A DNA stretch of 64,000 bases from Lasiodiplodia sp. COLG20 (taxonomy: Eukaryota > Ascomycota > Dothideomycetes > Botryosphaeriales > Botryosphaeriaceae): assembly GCA_009801085.1 (NCBI GenBank), contig VNWV01000021.1, positions 124,001 to 188,000 on the forward strand. Direction: 5' to 3'. The position numbers and the translations under genes were made by a program. Below are positions 24,293 to 36,500 of the stretch, in pieces. The notes below the pieces were generated by a model, which saw only the letters and a program-made list of their open reading frames with translations, searched no databases and was not told where the DNA came from. Position 1 is the first letter of the stretch. Each line of letters starts with the position of its first letter.

Positions 24293-27200
24293 GACGGATG
24301 AGGCGACGGGAGGGTAAACAAAGTTTAGGCAGACTCAAGCAGGGCGGGTGAGGAAACGATTGACGTGATCCTTGAAGCGGGTGCTATGGGCTGAACCTTA
24401 ATTGAGTAGAGAGGTGGAAGGAGGAATCGAGGGCTGAGGGTGTGTTCAGGGTCCAACCGCGCAGCTCTTAAAATACCTACCGAGCAGCACGTCTCGCAAG
24501 AGTTATCAAAGCATTGATCTGGTCGACCCAGGGCTGTCGACCCTGTGTAACCGATGCAAACTTGTAAACCTCGAGAGAAAAAGCAGATGTGTGATCCACG
24601 GACGCATGCTTCTGCAGCCATCCGCTGGCCTATACCCCTACCACCAACAACCCCAGTCAGGGACGCTGTCCCTCCAGAGATGCTTTTTGTGTGAAGAAAA
24701 TCGGCGCGCTCGCCTTTCCAGGCAAAAGGCCCTGGCCCCGGGCCAATCTAATCGGATCTGGCGAAAACGCAGATTACGTCGATCCGCCCGTCCAGTTGCT
24801 CGTATCTTCACGTTCAGCCTCGCCGCTTCAGCAGGCGAGTCTCCGCAGAAACCCACGCCAGGAGGGGTGGGCGGCTGGAGGGGCCTGTGAGCTGGCATAT
24901 GCCGGTGGCGAGATCGGCAAGAGGCCAGAAAAGGCGGGAAGCAGCCACATTGGTGGACGGAGGATGCGTCCCCAGACGAGTTTTGCGAGCAGAGCATGCG
25001 ATCTTGGCCTCTTGAGCGGCAAGCCGCATTCCAGGGCTGGCAGCACCCCCGTCAGTACCGAAGTTCAGCGGGCCTGGGGGCAGCTGCAAGAGGGCGCTGC
25101 AAGGCCACGCCGAGGCACCCGTTTCGGAGAGTATGGGAGGCGGTCATTAACGTCCAGGCGTGTAACGCTCTGGAAGGCGGCAGGGGCCGGGGAGCTGAGA
25201 GGAAATAGCGCCGAGAGAGCGGTGATTGGGCGCGGGGCGTCGAGACATGGTCCCCGAAATCATGCCCAAAATGCAGGCGCTGCATTCCGGTGACACAGGC
25301 AAAGGTGAGGTACAGGTGTAGTGGAGGGCCAACGGGCTGCTGACTCGCGACGGCCGTTTCGAGCGGGTCATGATGTCAAGGCGGGCCAGACCACGTGCGA
25401 CTGCTGGGGGCATTGCAGCGTGTAGACAGATTCCTGGGAGAGGTCCTTCTTCATCACTGCCGTGCCCGTGAGCCCGGGTGGGCGCGGCCAACGGCTGGCG
25501 GGCGGCGACGGATCAGCGTTCCTGGCGCGACGCAGATGCTGGTGTCGCACATCAGGAGCTAACGGCGCAGTCGAGGCGCATACGGGGCCGGGGCCGGGGC
25601 AGGGAGCTGTGCTGGAGCCGCGCAGGCCCTGTAAACGGTTTGTTGCAGAGCCAGCCGGGCGGCGCAGGCATCGTATCGTAAGCCGGTCATCCGTCAAATT
25701 TCACAGGATGCATGGTGCGATAGCTCGCAGTCGTGAAGAGTAAATTGCGGCGCTGGGGCGAGCCGGGGAAGCTGATGCTGGCATCCCGATGATCGTTGCG
25801 AGGGAGCGCGCGTCTGGGGGACGGGCAGCGTCCTTGTCTCCTGCGACAGGGAGAGGCGTGTGCGGTGCGCTCTTGCACAGCATGCGCGCTGCGTTGCTTT
25901 TGCAGCGCTGCATCCATCAGCCCGCATGCACGCAACATTTGATGCCCGCGCCAGGCCAATGCACCCTCTGCAGGGCGCCTGCGCGGCTCTGTTCCGCCGC
26001 TGGGGATAGTAACGGCGTCTCGGAATCGGCTCACGTGATTTTGACCTGAGCCTGTGCATGCTCACCGACGGCCAATCCCGGCCTGCAGCTGTACTCCTCA
26101 GCACTGTCGTTGATGTGCTCGGAAAGTATGGGCGACGGTTCCTCGGCTTGCTTGCTGCCTGTGTTCAGTGAGCCGTCGCATCGCCCTCCAGTTGAACCGT
26201 TCTTTTGTTTTTGTTTTTCCTTCAACGGCAGACGAGTGATGTCGTTCATGCGTCAATCTTGCCGTTTCCTTCCTCCAACGTTTCTCCTCTGATCCCGGCG
26301 CCGTCAGGCTTGGTGAGAAATGGCTCATCATTTCTTCTGCGTGTGCGATATCTCGCAAGTAAAGTGGTGCCCTGTTTGCAAATCCAGCAACCCTTGTCCA
26401 GTCTCGTACAGGGCCGCACAGGAGAGGTTGTGAACATGGCTTCGCACAAGCGTCGGTAAGGAAGCGCACTTTCTTGACCTCACACGCCCGTCTTCGCCTA
26501 AGGCCCCGCTGGCGCAGTCTCGGCTGACGCTTCAAACGTCAACATCGCCCATCACCATTTCCTCTCGCCAAGACCGGGCTCGTCATCCTCCTCATGCATC
26601 GCCTTTTCCTCTTGATCCCTTCGGCCGCAACGAGGGCGCCGGAACCGTAACCGTGCGCTTCGCCGGCGATGCGCAAGGCAAGACGGAGGCCTGTGAGGCC
26701 AAGTACAATAGGCTTTGACAGGGCAGGATGGCAGGGCGACGGAGCGCGCGTCTAAGCGAGCCGATGGTCATCACAGTTTGCGGCTCCTGCCGTTGATGTT
26801 CTCGCCGAAAAAGTAAAATGCAGGCGTTGACAAGCACGGCATAACGGTGAGTTGCGCCACGTCGGCGGCCACGTTCTGCTGGGAGACGGTAAGGACCGAA
26901 CTGTGTTCACCGTGGGGAAACGCATGATCCGGCGTTTGGGCGAGACGGTCTCCGGCGTCTTCAGAGGCCCTGCACTCGCCACTTGACACGGCGCTCACAG
27001 AAGCCGAGAACATCGCCCAGGCTTCACTTGCAGGTCCGCAGAAATACAATGTCAGTGGGTTGACGGCGGAGGGCGAAGGAATCTGGACGCGACACGGACC
27101 AGCCGATGGATGTCTTCAATGTGCTGTTCGGCGGGTGCGATCAGCCCGGGCTTCGGCCGGGTTTGCTTCGAGCTGCAGGCGGCGAAGACATCGGGCACCG

Positions 27201-27604
27201 TTGATGACACGGATACGCTCTAGGCGGCGATGGCTTGGTTGAGCTCGAGCAATGGACTGGTAGGCAGACAGGTAGCAGACAATGCCACGACACGTTGCTG
27301 TCTCAAGCGGGTGGCTGGCTGGTCTTTTGTGAGGCGACTGCGTGCAGCTGCGCCCCTCGGGCGGAGCGGGACATGGCCAATGACGCGAAGAGGTCGAAGC
27401 GGCTGCGTGGCGTGCTGCTTCTTTGGTGGTGGTGATGGTCGCGCCTGCGGTTCCTGGCCGGGCCATTTCGGGGCGGCTCACGCCAAGACCGGCTGCATAC
27501 AGCAGCTACCTACACCTTGCAGCTCGCTCGCATCCCGGGGCCAAGCACCATGCGTCCCTCCACCGCCCTCACCCCACGACACCTCGCCCGATGAGCCGTT
27601 CCAG
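24293..27604. other. GC-rich gene-free stretch between regulator and PIK1
   Basis: 3.3 kb forming the upstream flank of both the minus-strand regulator and the plus-strand PIK1. From about 24.6 to 27.5 kb the sequence is visibly GC-rich. This opens many random reading frames on both strands (up to about 200 codons), but none shows family resemblance or coherent composition. I see no repeat structure or RNA gene. Confidence 0.45.
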
Positions 27605-30600
27605 ATGAGTTGGAACCTGTTGGAGCGCTTTATCGAGTCGGATCATTTCAACGAGGATCCCTCGCTCAGCGTCGCCTATCTGTCGTGTGTGATCCCGTCC
27701 CCGATTCCCCAGCACGCTGCGCCCTCTCGCCGCCGTCCCCCGCCTTAAGCTTTCTGTCCTTTCGCCGCTCGAGCCGCACCTGCTAATCCCACCCCGCCCT
27801 GCCAGTCGATATGCCGACCACGTCGGAATCCACTACGTGCTCTGCTCGAAGCTGCGCCAATTCTCCTACGACGAGATCGAGTTCTTCCTGCCGCAATTAT
27901 GCCATCTACTCATCTCCGTCGACAATGAGTCGATGGCCCTGGAGGAATTCATCATAGATCTGTGCGAGGAATCGGTCAATGCGGCCCTGCTTGTGAGCCA
28001 CACCCATCTTTGCCTCTCCACTAAGCCCGCCGCTTACCGCGCGCCCCTTACAGACCTTCTGGCTGTTCCAGACCTACCTCCACGACCTCGCCGGCAATCC
28101 GCAATCGAACGCTTTCAAGACATGCCGCCGTCTGTACAACAAGGTCCAGCGCATCGTCTTCGGCGCGTCCGAGCCTGCCAACCGCGAGCGCATAAGGGGC
28201 AATGTGCTTCCCGTCACCGTTCTCTCGAGTCTCATCCTTGCCAGCTTCGCGACTCCATTCCTTCCCCGCCATGCTGGTCCATTGGCCGTCGCCCAGGCTC
28301 GGAAACCTCGAGTGTCGACCGAAACCATATCAGACGCTTCACAAACCCAGCCTCAGAAGATGGCACGTAGCAACACCGTGGCAGGCGCTTCGCCCCGCCC
28401 ACGGAAGCCAAGACCGCAGTCAGGCGCCCAGGACCCCAATGAGCCTGAGTCCCCTGTATCGCCAAAGCGGCATTCAATGCTGCCCTCGCTAGAGATCCAG
28501 ACGGGTCCTTCCAAGCAAAGTCCGAAGACAACGAGGGCTGCATCAGCTGCTCAGCGTCCATCCCTTCTCACCGTCACGTCGAAAGAAGCGCGGATGAGCT
28601 CTTCGTCTCTGCCTGATTTTCGAAGTTCCAATGCCTCCCCGATCCCGACTCCTCCAGCAACGGCTGGGCTCACGCCGCGTTCGACTGAGCATGCGCCGCG
28701 CCGCGAACCGCGTCCGCCTCGTCCGCTCAGCCCGAGCGCCCTTTCTCGATCGCAGAAGATCCGGATCCTACGCTCAAACTATTTCCGGAGTCAGACGCAG
28801 TTCTTGAGCGCACTGGAGGATATTTCGAACAGACTAGTCATTGTCCCCAAGCCTGCACGCCTTAGTGCGCTGCGCGCCGAGTTAGCACTAATAGCTCAAG
28901 ACCTTCCAGCCGAGGTTGATATCCCCGTTATTTGCCCACCGACTTTGAAAGATGGAGCTGCAGCCCACAGTCAGCACCATAGGATCGTCCGTCTCAACCC
29001 CGCTGAAGCTACTAGCCTGAATAGTGCAGAGCGTGTTCCATATCTCCTAATGGTCGAAGTGCTTCGGGAAGACTTCGACTTTGACCCCGACACGGAAACC
29101 AATCAAACATTGCTCACCCGGTTGCTTGCCGAGAAGGGAATTAACAAGCGCCGCTTGTTTGATCTATCGGATTCTTCACGGCAGGCGATTATCCCCGACA
29201 AACCACCAGATCCCGGCGTTGACAGCGTGTTCGAACCTACTGATGGCGATCTTGGAAGCAAGGATCTCCTGATCAAGGACCCCGCCGAGGAGGAGCTCGC
29301 CAATGGCATGGCAAAGACGGCGCTGGCGGGCAACGGATACAGCGGCGTCAGAATTAACCCTGCGCGATCGTCAAGCGGTGCTCACACCTTGTCCTCGGTT
29401 GGCACAGCGTCAACACCCCGATCCTCCGACATGGAAACAAGCAGGACTAGCAGCCCCGTGCCGCGCAAAATGACCTTGCCCATGGCCAATCGGGCGCAGG
29501 GCCCGGACCAGCCGGATTTTTCTGCCCTAGCTACCCACATGCGCACTGCGGCGCAGATGCTTGCGCAGCTGGAAGCTAGTGGGTCGAAACGGCCGAAAAC
29601 GGAAGTCGCCTCGATCAAGTCGAAAATCATTGCGAGCATGCAAAGCCTAGAGGAACAAAGCTTCTACGTGGATGAGACACCCACGTTTGACAGCATCATG
29701 GCTGAGCCCAAGCCGCAACCATTGACAGCCGAACCGGAGGACCTCGAGGACGCGGCTGCGGACCCGAATGCGAGCAACAGCGCTGGTGCGGCGCGGATGG
29801 AGAATGACTCCAAGACGGGTGGCATCCAGCGCAAGGGCGATCGCGATGACCCGAGTGCAGCTACGTTTGGCGAGGAATGGACGGCCAAGAAGGAGCGCAT
29901 TAGGCGGTCTTCGCCCTACGGATGGATGAAGAACTGGGATCTCATCAGCGTGATCGTCAAAACCGGCGCTGACCTTCGCCAAGAAGCGTTTGCCTGCCAG
30001 CTTATTCAGGTGTGCAGCAAGATTTGGCAAGATGCTGAAGTGCCCGTGTGGGTGAAACGCATGCGCATCTTGGTGACGGGCGAGTCGTCTGGACTTATTG
30101 AGACAATTACCAATGGCGTCTCACTGCATTCTCTCAAACGCAGCCTGACCCTTGCTAGCATCGCTGCAGGCACCAACCCCCGCAAGCGCATTGCCACGCT
30201 ACGGGACCATTTCTTACGGACTTTTGGCGAACCAGACAGCGAGACTCAGGTTGCAGCGGTTGATGCTTTTGCTCGCTCACTTGCAGCGTACAGCATCATA
30301 TGCTATGTGCTGCAGCTCAAGGACAGGCATAATGGCAATCTGCTGATTGACAATCAAGGCCACATAATCCACATCGATTTCGGCTTTATGCTGTCGAACA
30401 GTCCCGGTAGCATGGGTTTTGAGGCTGCGCCGTTCAAGCTGACTCAGGAGTACGTGGACGTGCTTGGTGGCGTGGGAAGCCCCGGCTTTAACCTCTTCAA
30501 GAGCCTGTGCAAGCAAGCGTTCCAGGCGCTTCGGAAGGATGCCGAGAGGATTGTGATGCTGGTGGAGATGATGGGCAAGGCGAGCCAAATGCCCTGCTTC

Positions 30601-30816
30601 GCCGCCGGCGTGCAGCAAGCTGTTGCGGCCCTGCGGTCAAGGTTCATGCTACAGCTGAGCAAAGAGGAAGCGGAGTTGTTTGTGGATGATCTTATTGGGA
30701 AGAGCATTGGAAGCTACTACACGAGGCTGTGAGTACTCGAGGCTACATCACATTGAGGCAAGCTAACCAAGCGCAGATATGACACTTTCCAGTACCGTAC
30801 GCAAGGCATTTACTGA
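27605..30816 (+). CDS. PIK1: Phosphatidylinositol 4-kinase, Pik1 type
   Basis: Four exons, 27605-27684, 27806-27992, 28054-30728 and 30777-30816, give 993 residues (yeast Pik1: 1066). The N-terminus WNLLERFIESDHFNEDPSL, RYADHVGIHYVLC and FFLPQLCHLLISVDNESMALEEF is the lipid-kinase-unique helical region of Pik1; KTCRRLYNKVQRIVFG follows. Residues about 180-680 are largely disordered. The kinase domain starts around FGEEWTAKKERIRRSSPYG, with the ATP-site Lys at about 725 (VIVKTGADLRQEAF), catalytic loop DRHNGN at 846-851 and HIDFGF with Asp864. The last intron (48 nt, GTGAGT..CAG with GCTAAC) removes a premature stop, and the 40-nt last exon adds YDTFQYRTQGIY, the conserved C-terminus. Pik1 makes PI4P at the Golgi and is essential in yeast. 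The first intron (121 nt, GTGTGT donor) is the least certain border. Confidence 0.93.
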
Positions 30817-33800
30817 TACGGAGAATACCCAATTGCCGAACCGGTTCGTTTCCGAGCATGTCGCACCTTGATTGCGGGCAGAAAGAGCATTGCGATGGCG
30901 TTCTGTGTTTGTATCACCACATTTTACGTGAGATTTAGGAATTAATTTCGTCTGATGTGCTACATTCTCCTTAAAGGCGCCTCGGTTCTGGTTTCAGTTG
31001 CTGTGAATATGCTGGTCTTACATTTTTGCTCTTGCTGCCAGATACATAGAAAATTGCCGACAGTAGGCTCAATATCTCGCCGAGCTGACACAACAGGATG
31101 TTATCCGCTGAAGAGCAGCAGATTGAGTATGTGTGCTTGATCAAGCCGGACGACTAAAGCACTCGACCAGGATTCTTTCCATCATTCGCCATTTACCAAC
31201 AAAAGCAAGCTCACATTGCGCGTTGTTTCGAATCAATCGGGCCTAAATCTGTATCAGAAAAATTAGGCGCATCTCATCCCGACTCAATGATCCCCGGCAT
31301 GCTTTTGATACCTGCATTCTATCTATCTGTGAAATGAGAAGCACTGTCTCAGGCATATCTTTTGAATGCTGGGAGCGAGTAATGAACTCATGTCACACCG
31401 ATGCAGGTCGGCTTCTATGTGGACCCACTCGTTGTGACCATCGGCCCTTTACTCATGATTTGAATTCTGTGTCGTCGCTCAAGCGTCTTCAACCCTCGCA
31501 GGATGCAAGCATGTACATGCCTTGCTTACATTGTTTTCCTAGGATAACACTCTGGCATGTTAATCACATCATGAGCACTAGCATTGTCTAGTAATTAGAA
31601 TGCCATTCATGTCAGCATTTCGTTCACAGGGAATCAGCACCAGAAGCTCAGTTCTCAGTTAAACAGTGGGATCGAAGGACTTTGTTTTGGCTAACGCTCT
31701 GCCTGGGCTTGAAAGCATAAAGACCGTTTGAAAACTGAGATCATGATTCCACTCTGGAGACTGCTAGCGTTCCGCTACTCGTAACGCTTTTGCTAGAGAA
31801 AGTTTCCTAACGGCCATGCATGTCCTGCGGTGTAGACCTACTTGGTATGCTCCTGGACCGCCAGCTCCAACAGTTTTCAGGTTCCACGCGCGCAGACGCG
31901 CGGTTCTTCCACTACCCTATCGGGGCTTGCAGGATACGCGCCAGGCATTCCGGATCCATGTGTGCGGCCCTCCACAAAAGAAGACTTATTGATCGTGTCT
32001 TACAGCCGAAAGTGTCTGTGCCGTTTTTCATCTCGCATTCTGTCCTACACATCTCCCCTTGGTATCGCCAGATCGACAGCAGAATCATCTGGATCGTAAC
32101 GGCACGCCTTACTATGTCAGATCAGGAAACCCGCGGAGCGCGCTTCAAGAATATGATCGGATTATTGAGCCCGTGCTGCAAGACACCGCGCAACAAGCAG
32201 GGGTCGGAACTTACCCCGCGGCTTGCGACAGGAGGGAGACACAGACACAAACTGCTGCAAACTGCACTCCCATATGCACATGCAATGCGCCATGTAAGGA
32301 AAAACAGAAAGAAAAAAAGAATTGCAATGTGCCTAATGTGCACAACACAACACGCGAACGCAGCCAGACTTTCGTCGATGCATGATGCCGTACGCCATCT
32401 ATCCCTATGTACTGCATTCAGTTCTCCACTAATGCGAATGAGCGCATGTGTAGGGCTGATTTTTAACATTCCATCTCCGGAAATGAGCATCGTATTATGG
32501 AGAAACCCTCTGTGCTCCTCCTGCGACGTGCATACAGCTGCGGACCTTGAGCAGTGGTAGTGTAGCTGTGCAACTAGAGCAAAAGACTTCGTAAAAACCA
32601 GGCCCTTTCAGGCTAACGACAGATCTGACGCGGTGGTACCTTCTGTATGTGTAGGTATCTGTGCGAGAAGGCCGGGCAGAAGGGCAGAGGTAGCAAAGGG
32701 GCTTTATCTTTCTTCTTCGTTGTCCCGTTCCTCAACGGGATTCCTTTACGCTTCTTTGTTACTACTGTTGCACTGCGGACGTTGCTATTCTTTTTGTGTA
32801 CAGGTGCATGTGTATGTGTGTGGACGCACACAACGGGTTCAGCTGACAAGTCCACAAGCGTCAGCGTCATACGAGCAGCAGAGCATTTTCTATCTTCTGT
32901 ACTATACCCACTGAGTATTCGTGGAGCTATACGATCGCCGATCGGCAGGCAAATACTTTTTCCTATGGGTGATTCTTTCTCTCACAGGTTCTTCTAGTAT
33001 CTCTTTTTTTTCCCCATTCTCTCTACCATCATTTCATTCATTTTGCTATCCCTCGCGTAAACCCAGCAACACCTTATACTGCAACCTCCCTTTTCTACTC
33101 GCCTTCTTCATTTCATTCACAGCAGATATGAGTGCTTTTTGAAATTCCAAGCCTTGTATAAGCTCGTTACTAGCTCGTGCTCTGCTATGTTTTGCTCTTC
33201 TTTCAAGTTAATTGGGTTATTTATTGGACTTTTCGACCTTGGCATTCGACTGTCTTGTTCGTAGCTTCTGCTATGACTTTTAAGGGAAAATAATGGAAAA
33301 CTTGCTCCGCAGTGCTGTCAAGCTGGCACTAGGGCGGTGACATGGATGAGCCGTTGACCTGGAAAGATGTTAATCGTGTTGTCGGCGGCGTAGGATTATT
33401 AGTGCACATGGAAAGAGGAATGTGAATCATTAAGCCTCGCCTATTTCTCGGCGGGCAGGTTTTATTTGCTTCTGATTACCGGATTTGTCTTAGAGTAGCG
33501 AAGGTCGTCCTTAAATAATCTGAGAATAGAGGCCGTCCAGGCTGCAGACGATTGCTAACGGTTGACTTCATGCTGAATAACCGCCTTGTCTTCACTTTGA
33601 ACTTATTCATTTCCTGAGAAGCCATCCGAATTATATTTAAGATCATTCATTTGTCCGTCAGTCATCCGACCTGAAGTCTGACAACGTCAACGATTTGTGT
33701 CGCCAACCTCCCATGCATGGAAGCGTTTGCCGTCGAAGAACACACGCTTGACGATCTTCAAGCAAAGGAACTGGTACCTTTCTTTCTTTTTTTCTCTCCC

Positions 33801-35699
33801 ATCATGCATCCTGCAGGGCGGACTTGGTAGCGCCGGCATACACGACGACAACCGCATGGCTTTCACATGCTCACGAAAGTGGCTGGCTGTATGCCTGACG
33901 CCCACGCGAGAAGCAGCAGCCACGAAGATGTCTCCCGAAAGCTCCGATGTATGTTCATATCAAGGTGCAGCGGGGAAGAAAATCAAACAGCCGCGACAGT
34001 TTTCTTCGCGCATGCGTCCTGCGGCTGGCATACATGTAGAACGCGGTCTCACGTTGCTGCTGTCTTACTGCGAAGATAGCCCCCATCTTTATTAATCAAG
34101 ATCCCTCACACGCTCTCTAACGGTCAATCTATGTTCGGGGAAGCTTGCCGTTTAATTTCTTTCATTTGTGTTGTATACAAAACCCAGCTGTTAATGCTTC
34201 AGGATGTCGTTTACTCTCCAATAGGAGGCATGCTCGGCAGCACTGTCCTGGTAGCTCGAAAGGAAAAAGCAAAGATGATCCCCACTATTCCTTCTCCACA
34301 ACTCGGTAACCGGTTACCGGAAGGATGCAAACCCCGTCCTGCCAACAAGCACGATTGTGTGAGGCTAACGAGGGTGCGGAACTTGTCACCACGTCACGTC
34401 CGGCACCAAGTGGGGGGGACAAGTGTGATGATGTCCTTTTCTTTTTCCTTGGTTTATTGTCCCGTAAAATTCAGGACTGGGCTAACGCAGCTTTGACGTG
34501 CATACACGAAGAGGCAAACCAACATAAGACAAGCTGCGGGTCGGGACGTTGTTGGCGGGCGTTCATCTTGTTTTGTTCATGCAGCCAAACCGTGCAAGGG
34601 TCTGTTGCTGTGGTTCTTCGCAGGAAGAGAGACTAAACATAGGCACATGTTCCAGCGAGGAGGGTGATGTGTACATACATACTCAACGTGCATGCGGTAA
34701 TTGTACACGTCAACGCCCCTGCATGTCTTGGGCGTGAGCGAGGATGGCGGAATTGTTAGCGTTATTGGGAAGGCAAGGGCCAATAGACATTAGCATCGAC
34801 CGGAGGCCGTTCCGGGGAAGAAACTAGATTCAGATTGAACTCTATGCCGCTGCGAGGGGGGAAGGTGATGAGTTGGTGATTGTGGTTGTTCTTCGTGTAC
34901 GCATGTAGGTATGATCTGACGGGCGGCTTCTGCCGGTCGACTTCTTCTCAACCTGCCGTGCTTTCAATATCGTGATGACTATGCTCTGCTTCTATCGCTG
35001 CTGCCTTGTTTTTAGCCCGGCATTAGCCTATGCAAGTTGCAGGGAGGGCGCAAAAAGTCAGTGCCCGCATATAGACTGCAGTGTTCTAGAACTTGAGAGG
35101 AGGATGCGTCGGTGGTATCACTCGCTTGCGGAAACGCCGGACGGCGGACCTCTTGGTCTGGTGGGTCTGTGTGAGAGGTGGTGTGGCTGAGATCAGATCC
35201 GTATCGAGTGTGGTTGGCTGACAAGAGGCGGGGCAGCACGGCATCGGCATCGGCTGGGCGATTCCCTTTTCTTCAGGTCTCGGTAGGCAAAAGATACGAG
35301 GACAGAGCAAAGAAAAAGAAAAGAAGAAACGACAGATAGACTTCAAGCAAAAGAAAATCAAAGCGAACTTTTTTCAATTCCAGACGGCGGAAAGACGGGA
35401 ACACTGCAATGCAAGAGCTAGACTCTGGCCTTGGAGGCTAGACAACCGCAAGGCGACCTCTCAAATTCTTTTTTCGTTAATACGACTGAAACGCAATTGC
35501 TCCGCCCAAAACGCCGCCAAATGCTTTTGTCCCTCTTCAGAACTCCAATGCTTTGAGCCAGGGTTGGAGATAAGTCTCCAATTGTCCTTCTTGTCCGGTG
35601 TGAGGTACCCTGTAATGTGACGCATCTCTTCCCTCCAAGTATTGTGCCAAAGCTCGGGTATCATAGATGTATGGTCGAACATTAGACGGACGCACAAGC
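30817..35699. other. 4.9-kb gap between PIK1 and NIP7 3' ends
   Basis: Both flanking genes point into this gap. No recognised gene. Points of interest are a 246-codon ATG-started frame (31820-32560, plus), a pyrimidine-rich leader-like block (about 32998-33127, plus), a 16-bp perfect palindrome (34304-34319) and a small open frame just past the NIP7 stop (about 35461-35682, minus). None reaches the level of a supported gene. Confidence 0.45.
34304..34319. repeat. 16-bp perfect palindrome
   Basis: CGGTAACCGGTTACCG reads identically on both strands. One such palindrome is roughly what chance gives in 64 kb, so significance is uncertain. Confidence 0.7.
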
Positions 35700-36314
35700 T
35701 CAGGTGGTGGTGAAGAGAGTGTCTTCCTCTCTCAGGTACTCTCCAATATCGGCCTGCCTGAAGGTAGCAATGCCGGTAGGATCGAGACGCCGGCCCTCAG
35801 CAGTGGAACGAGCAGTGACACCGAAACCCTGAATCATCAATCAGCGCTGCGCGGTCTCTTTCATCCAGGAAGCACTTACCAGAGGTGTATCGTCCATGGA
35901 GTAGACGACGACACCTTGATGCTCGGGGCAGTCCTCGCTCCAGCGGCCGATATGAGCCTTCAGGACATTGCCGCCGTACAGGAAGGGCATTTCGCCGTTG
36001 GGCTTGATCCAGACCTTGTAGCGGGCGTGCGGCGCGATGGCATCGAGGGCGGTGATGTGTAGGCGGAATTTGCCAGTCTTGGTGAACTTGCCAATGCAAG
36101 TACCGAGAGAGAGCAGATTGGGGCGGGCGACGCTGGTAGCGAGGTTTGCGATGCTCTCGCGCACATAGTAGACGCGGCTGTGCTGAATGCGGAAGACATG
36201 GCGGTCGTTTTCCGGGCCGGTGGGCGGGGCGATCAGGTGGTTCAACGAGCGGCCGGTGTAGTTGGCCAGCTTCGTGAAGAGCGTCTGAGTCTCGGTGTCG
36301 GTAAGCGGCCGCAT
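35700..36314 (-). CDS. NIP7: 60S ribosome biogenesis factor Nip7
   Basis: Two exons, 36314-35880 and 35828-35700, with a 51-nt intron (GTAAGT..CAG), give 187 residues, close to yeast Nip7 (181). It opens [19 protein letters not shown], continues with [35 protein letters not shown] and then the PUA domain: [32 protein letters not shown]. Splicing joins DDTPL to [15 protein letters not shown], followed by [22 protein letters not shown], the conserved end. Nip7 binds pre-60S particles and takes part in 27S/pre-rRNA processing. The reading frame stays open upstream of the ATG through the antisense strand of NOC3, but nothing there is Nip7-like. It shares a 186-bp divergent promoter with NOC3, another pre-60S factor. 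Confidence 0.95.
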
Positions 36315-36500
36315 GATGGGCAAGTAACAGGCAGTGGTGTGGTGTTGACTGCGGGTTTGATGCGGAGGAGAGCGTCCATGAACTTTTTGTCGGGGCTTGG
36401 CACCAGCAATTCGCCGACCGGCGTCCAAAAAATTCCTGGGCCCGCGCTTCAAGCATCCCGCAGCACCGCAAACATCTTCCTCCCCGCTCTCCCGTCCACA
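36315..36500. promoter_or_regulatory. bidirectional promoter NIP7/NOC3
   Basis: Only 186 bp separate the divergent start codons of two 60S-assembly genes. The gap includes both 5' leaders, so the core promoters must overlap or lie very close together. An A-rich element sits in the centre (see next entry). The NOC3 side is pyrimidine-rich just before the ATG. Confidence 0.75.
36427..36434. promoter_or_regulatory. RRPE-like A6TT element
   Basis: AAAAAATT in the centre of the NIP7/NOC3 promoter resembles the ribosomal-RNA-processing element (AAAAATTT) enriched upstream of ribosome-biogenesis genes in fungi. The match is partial and from a single site, so it is suggestive only. Confidence 0.35.
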
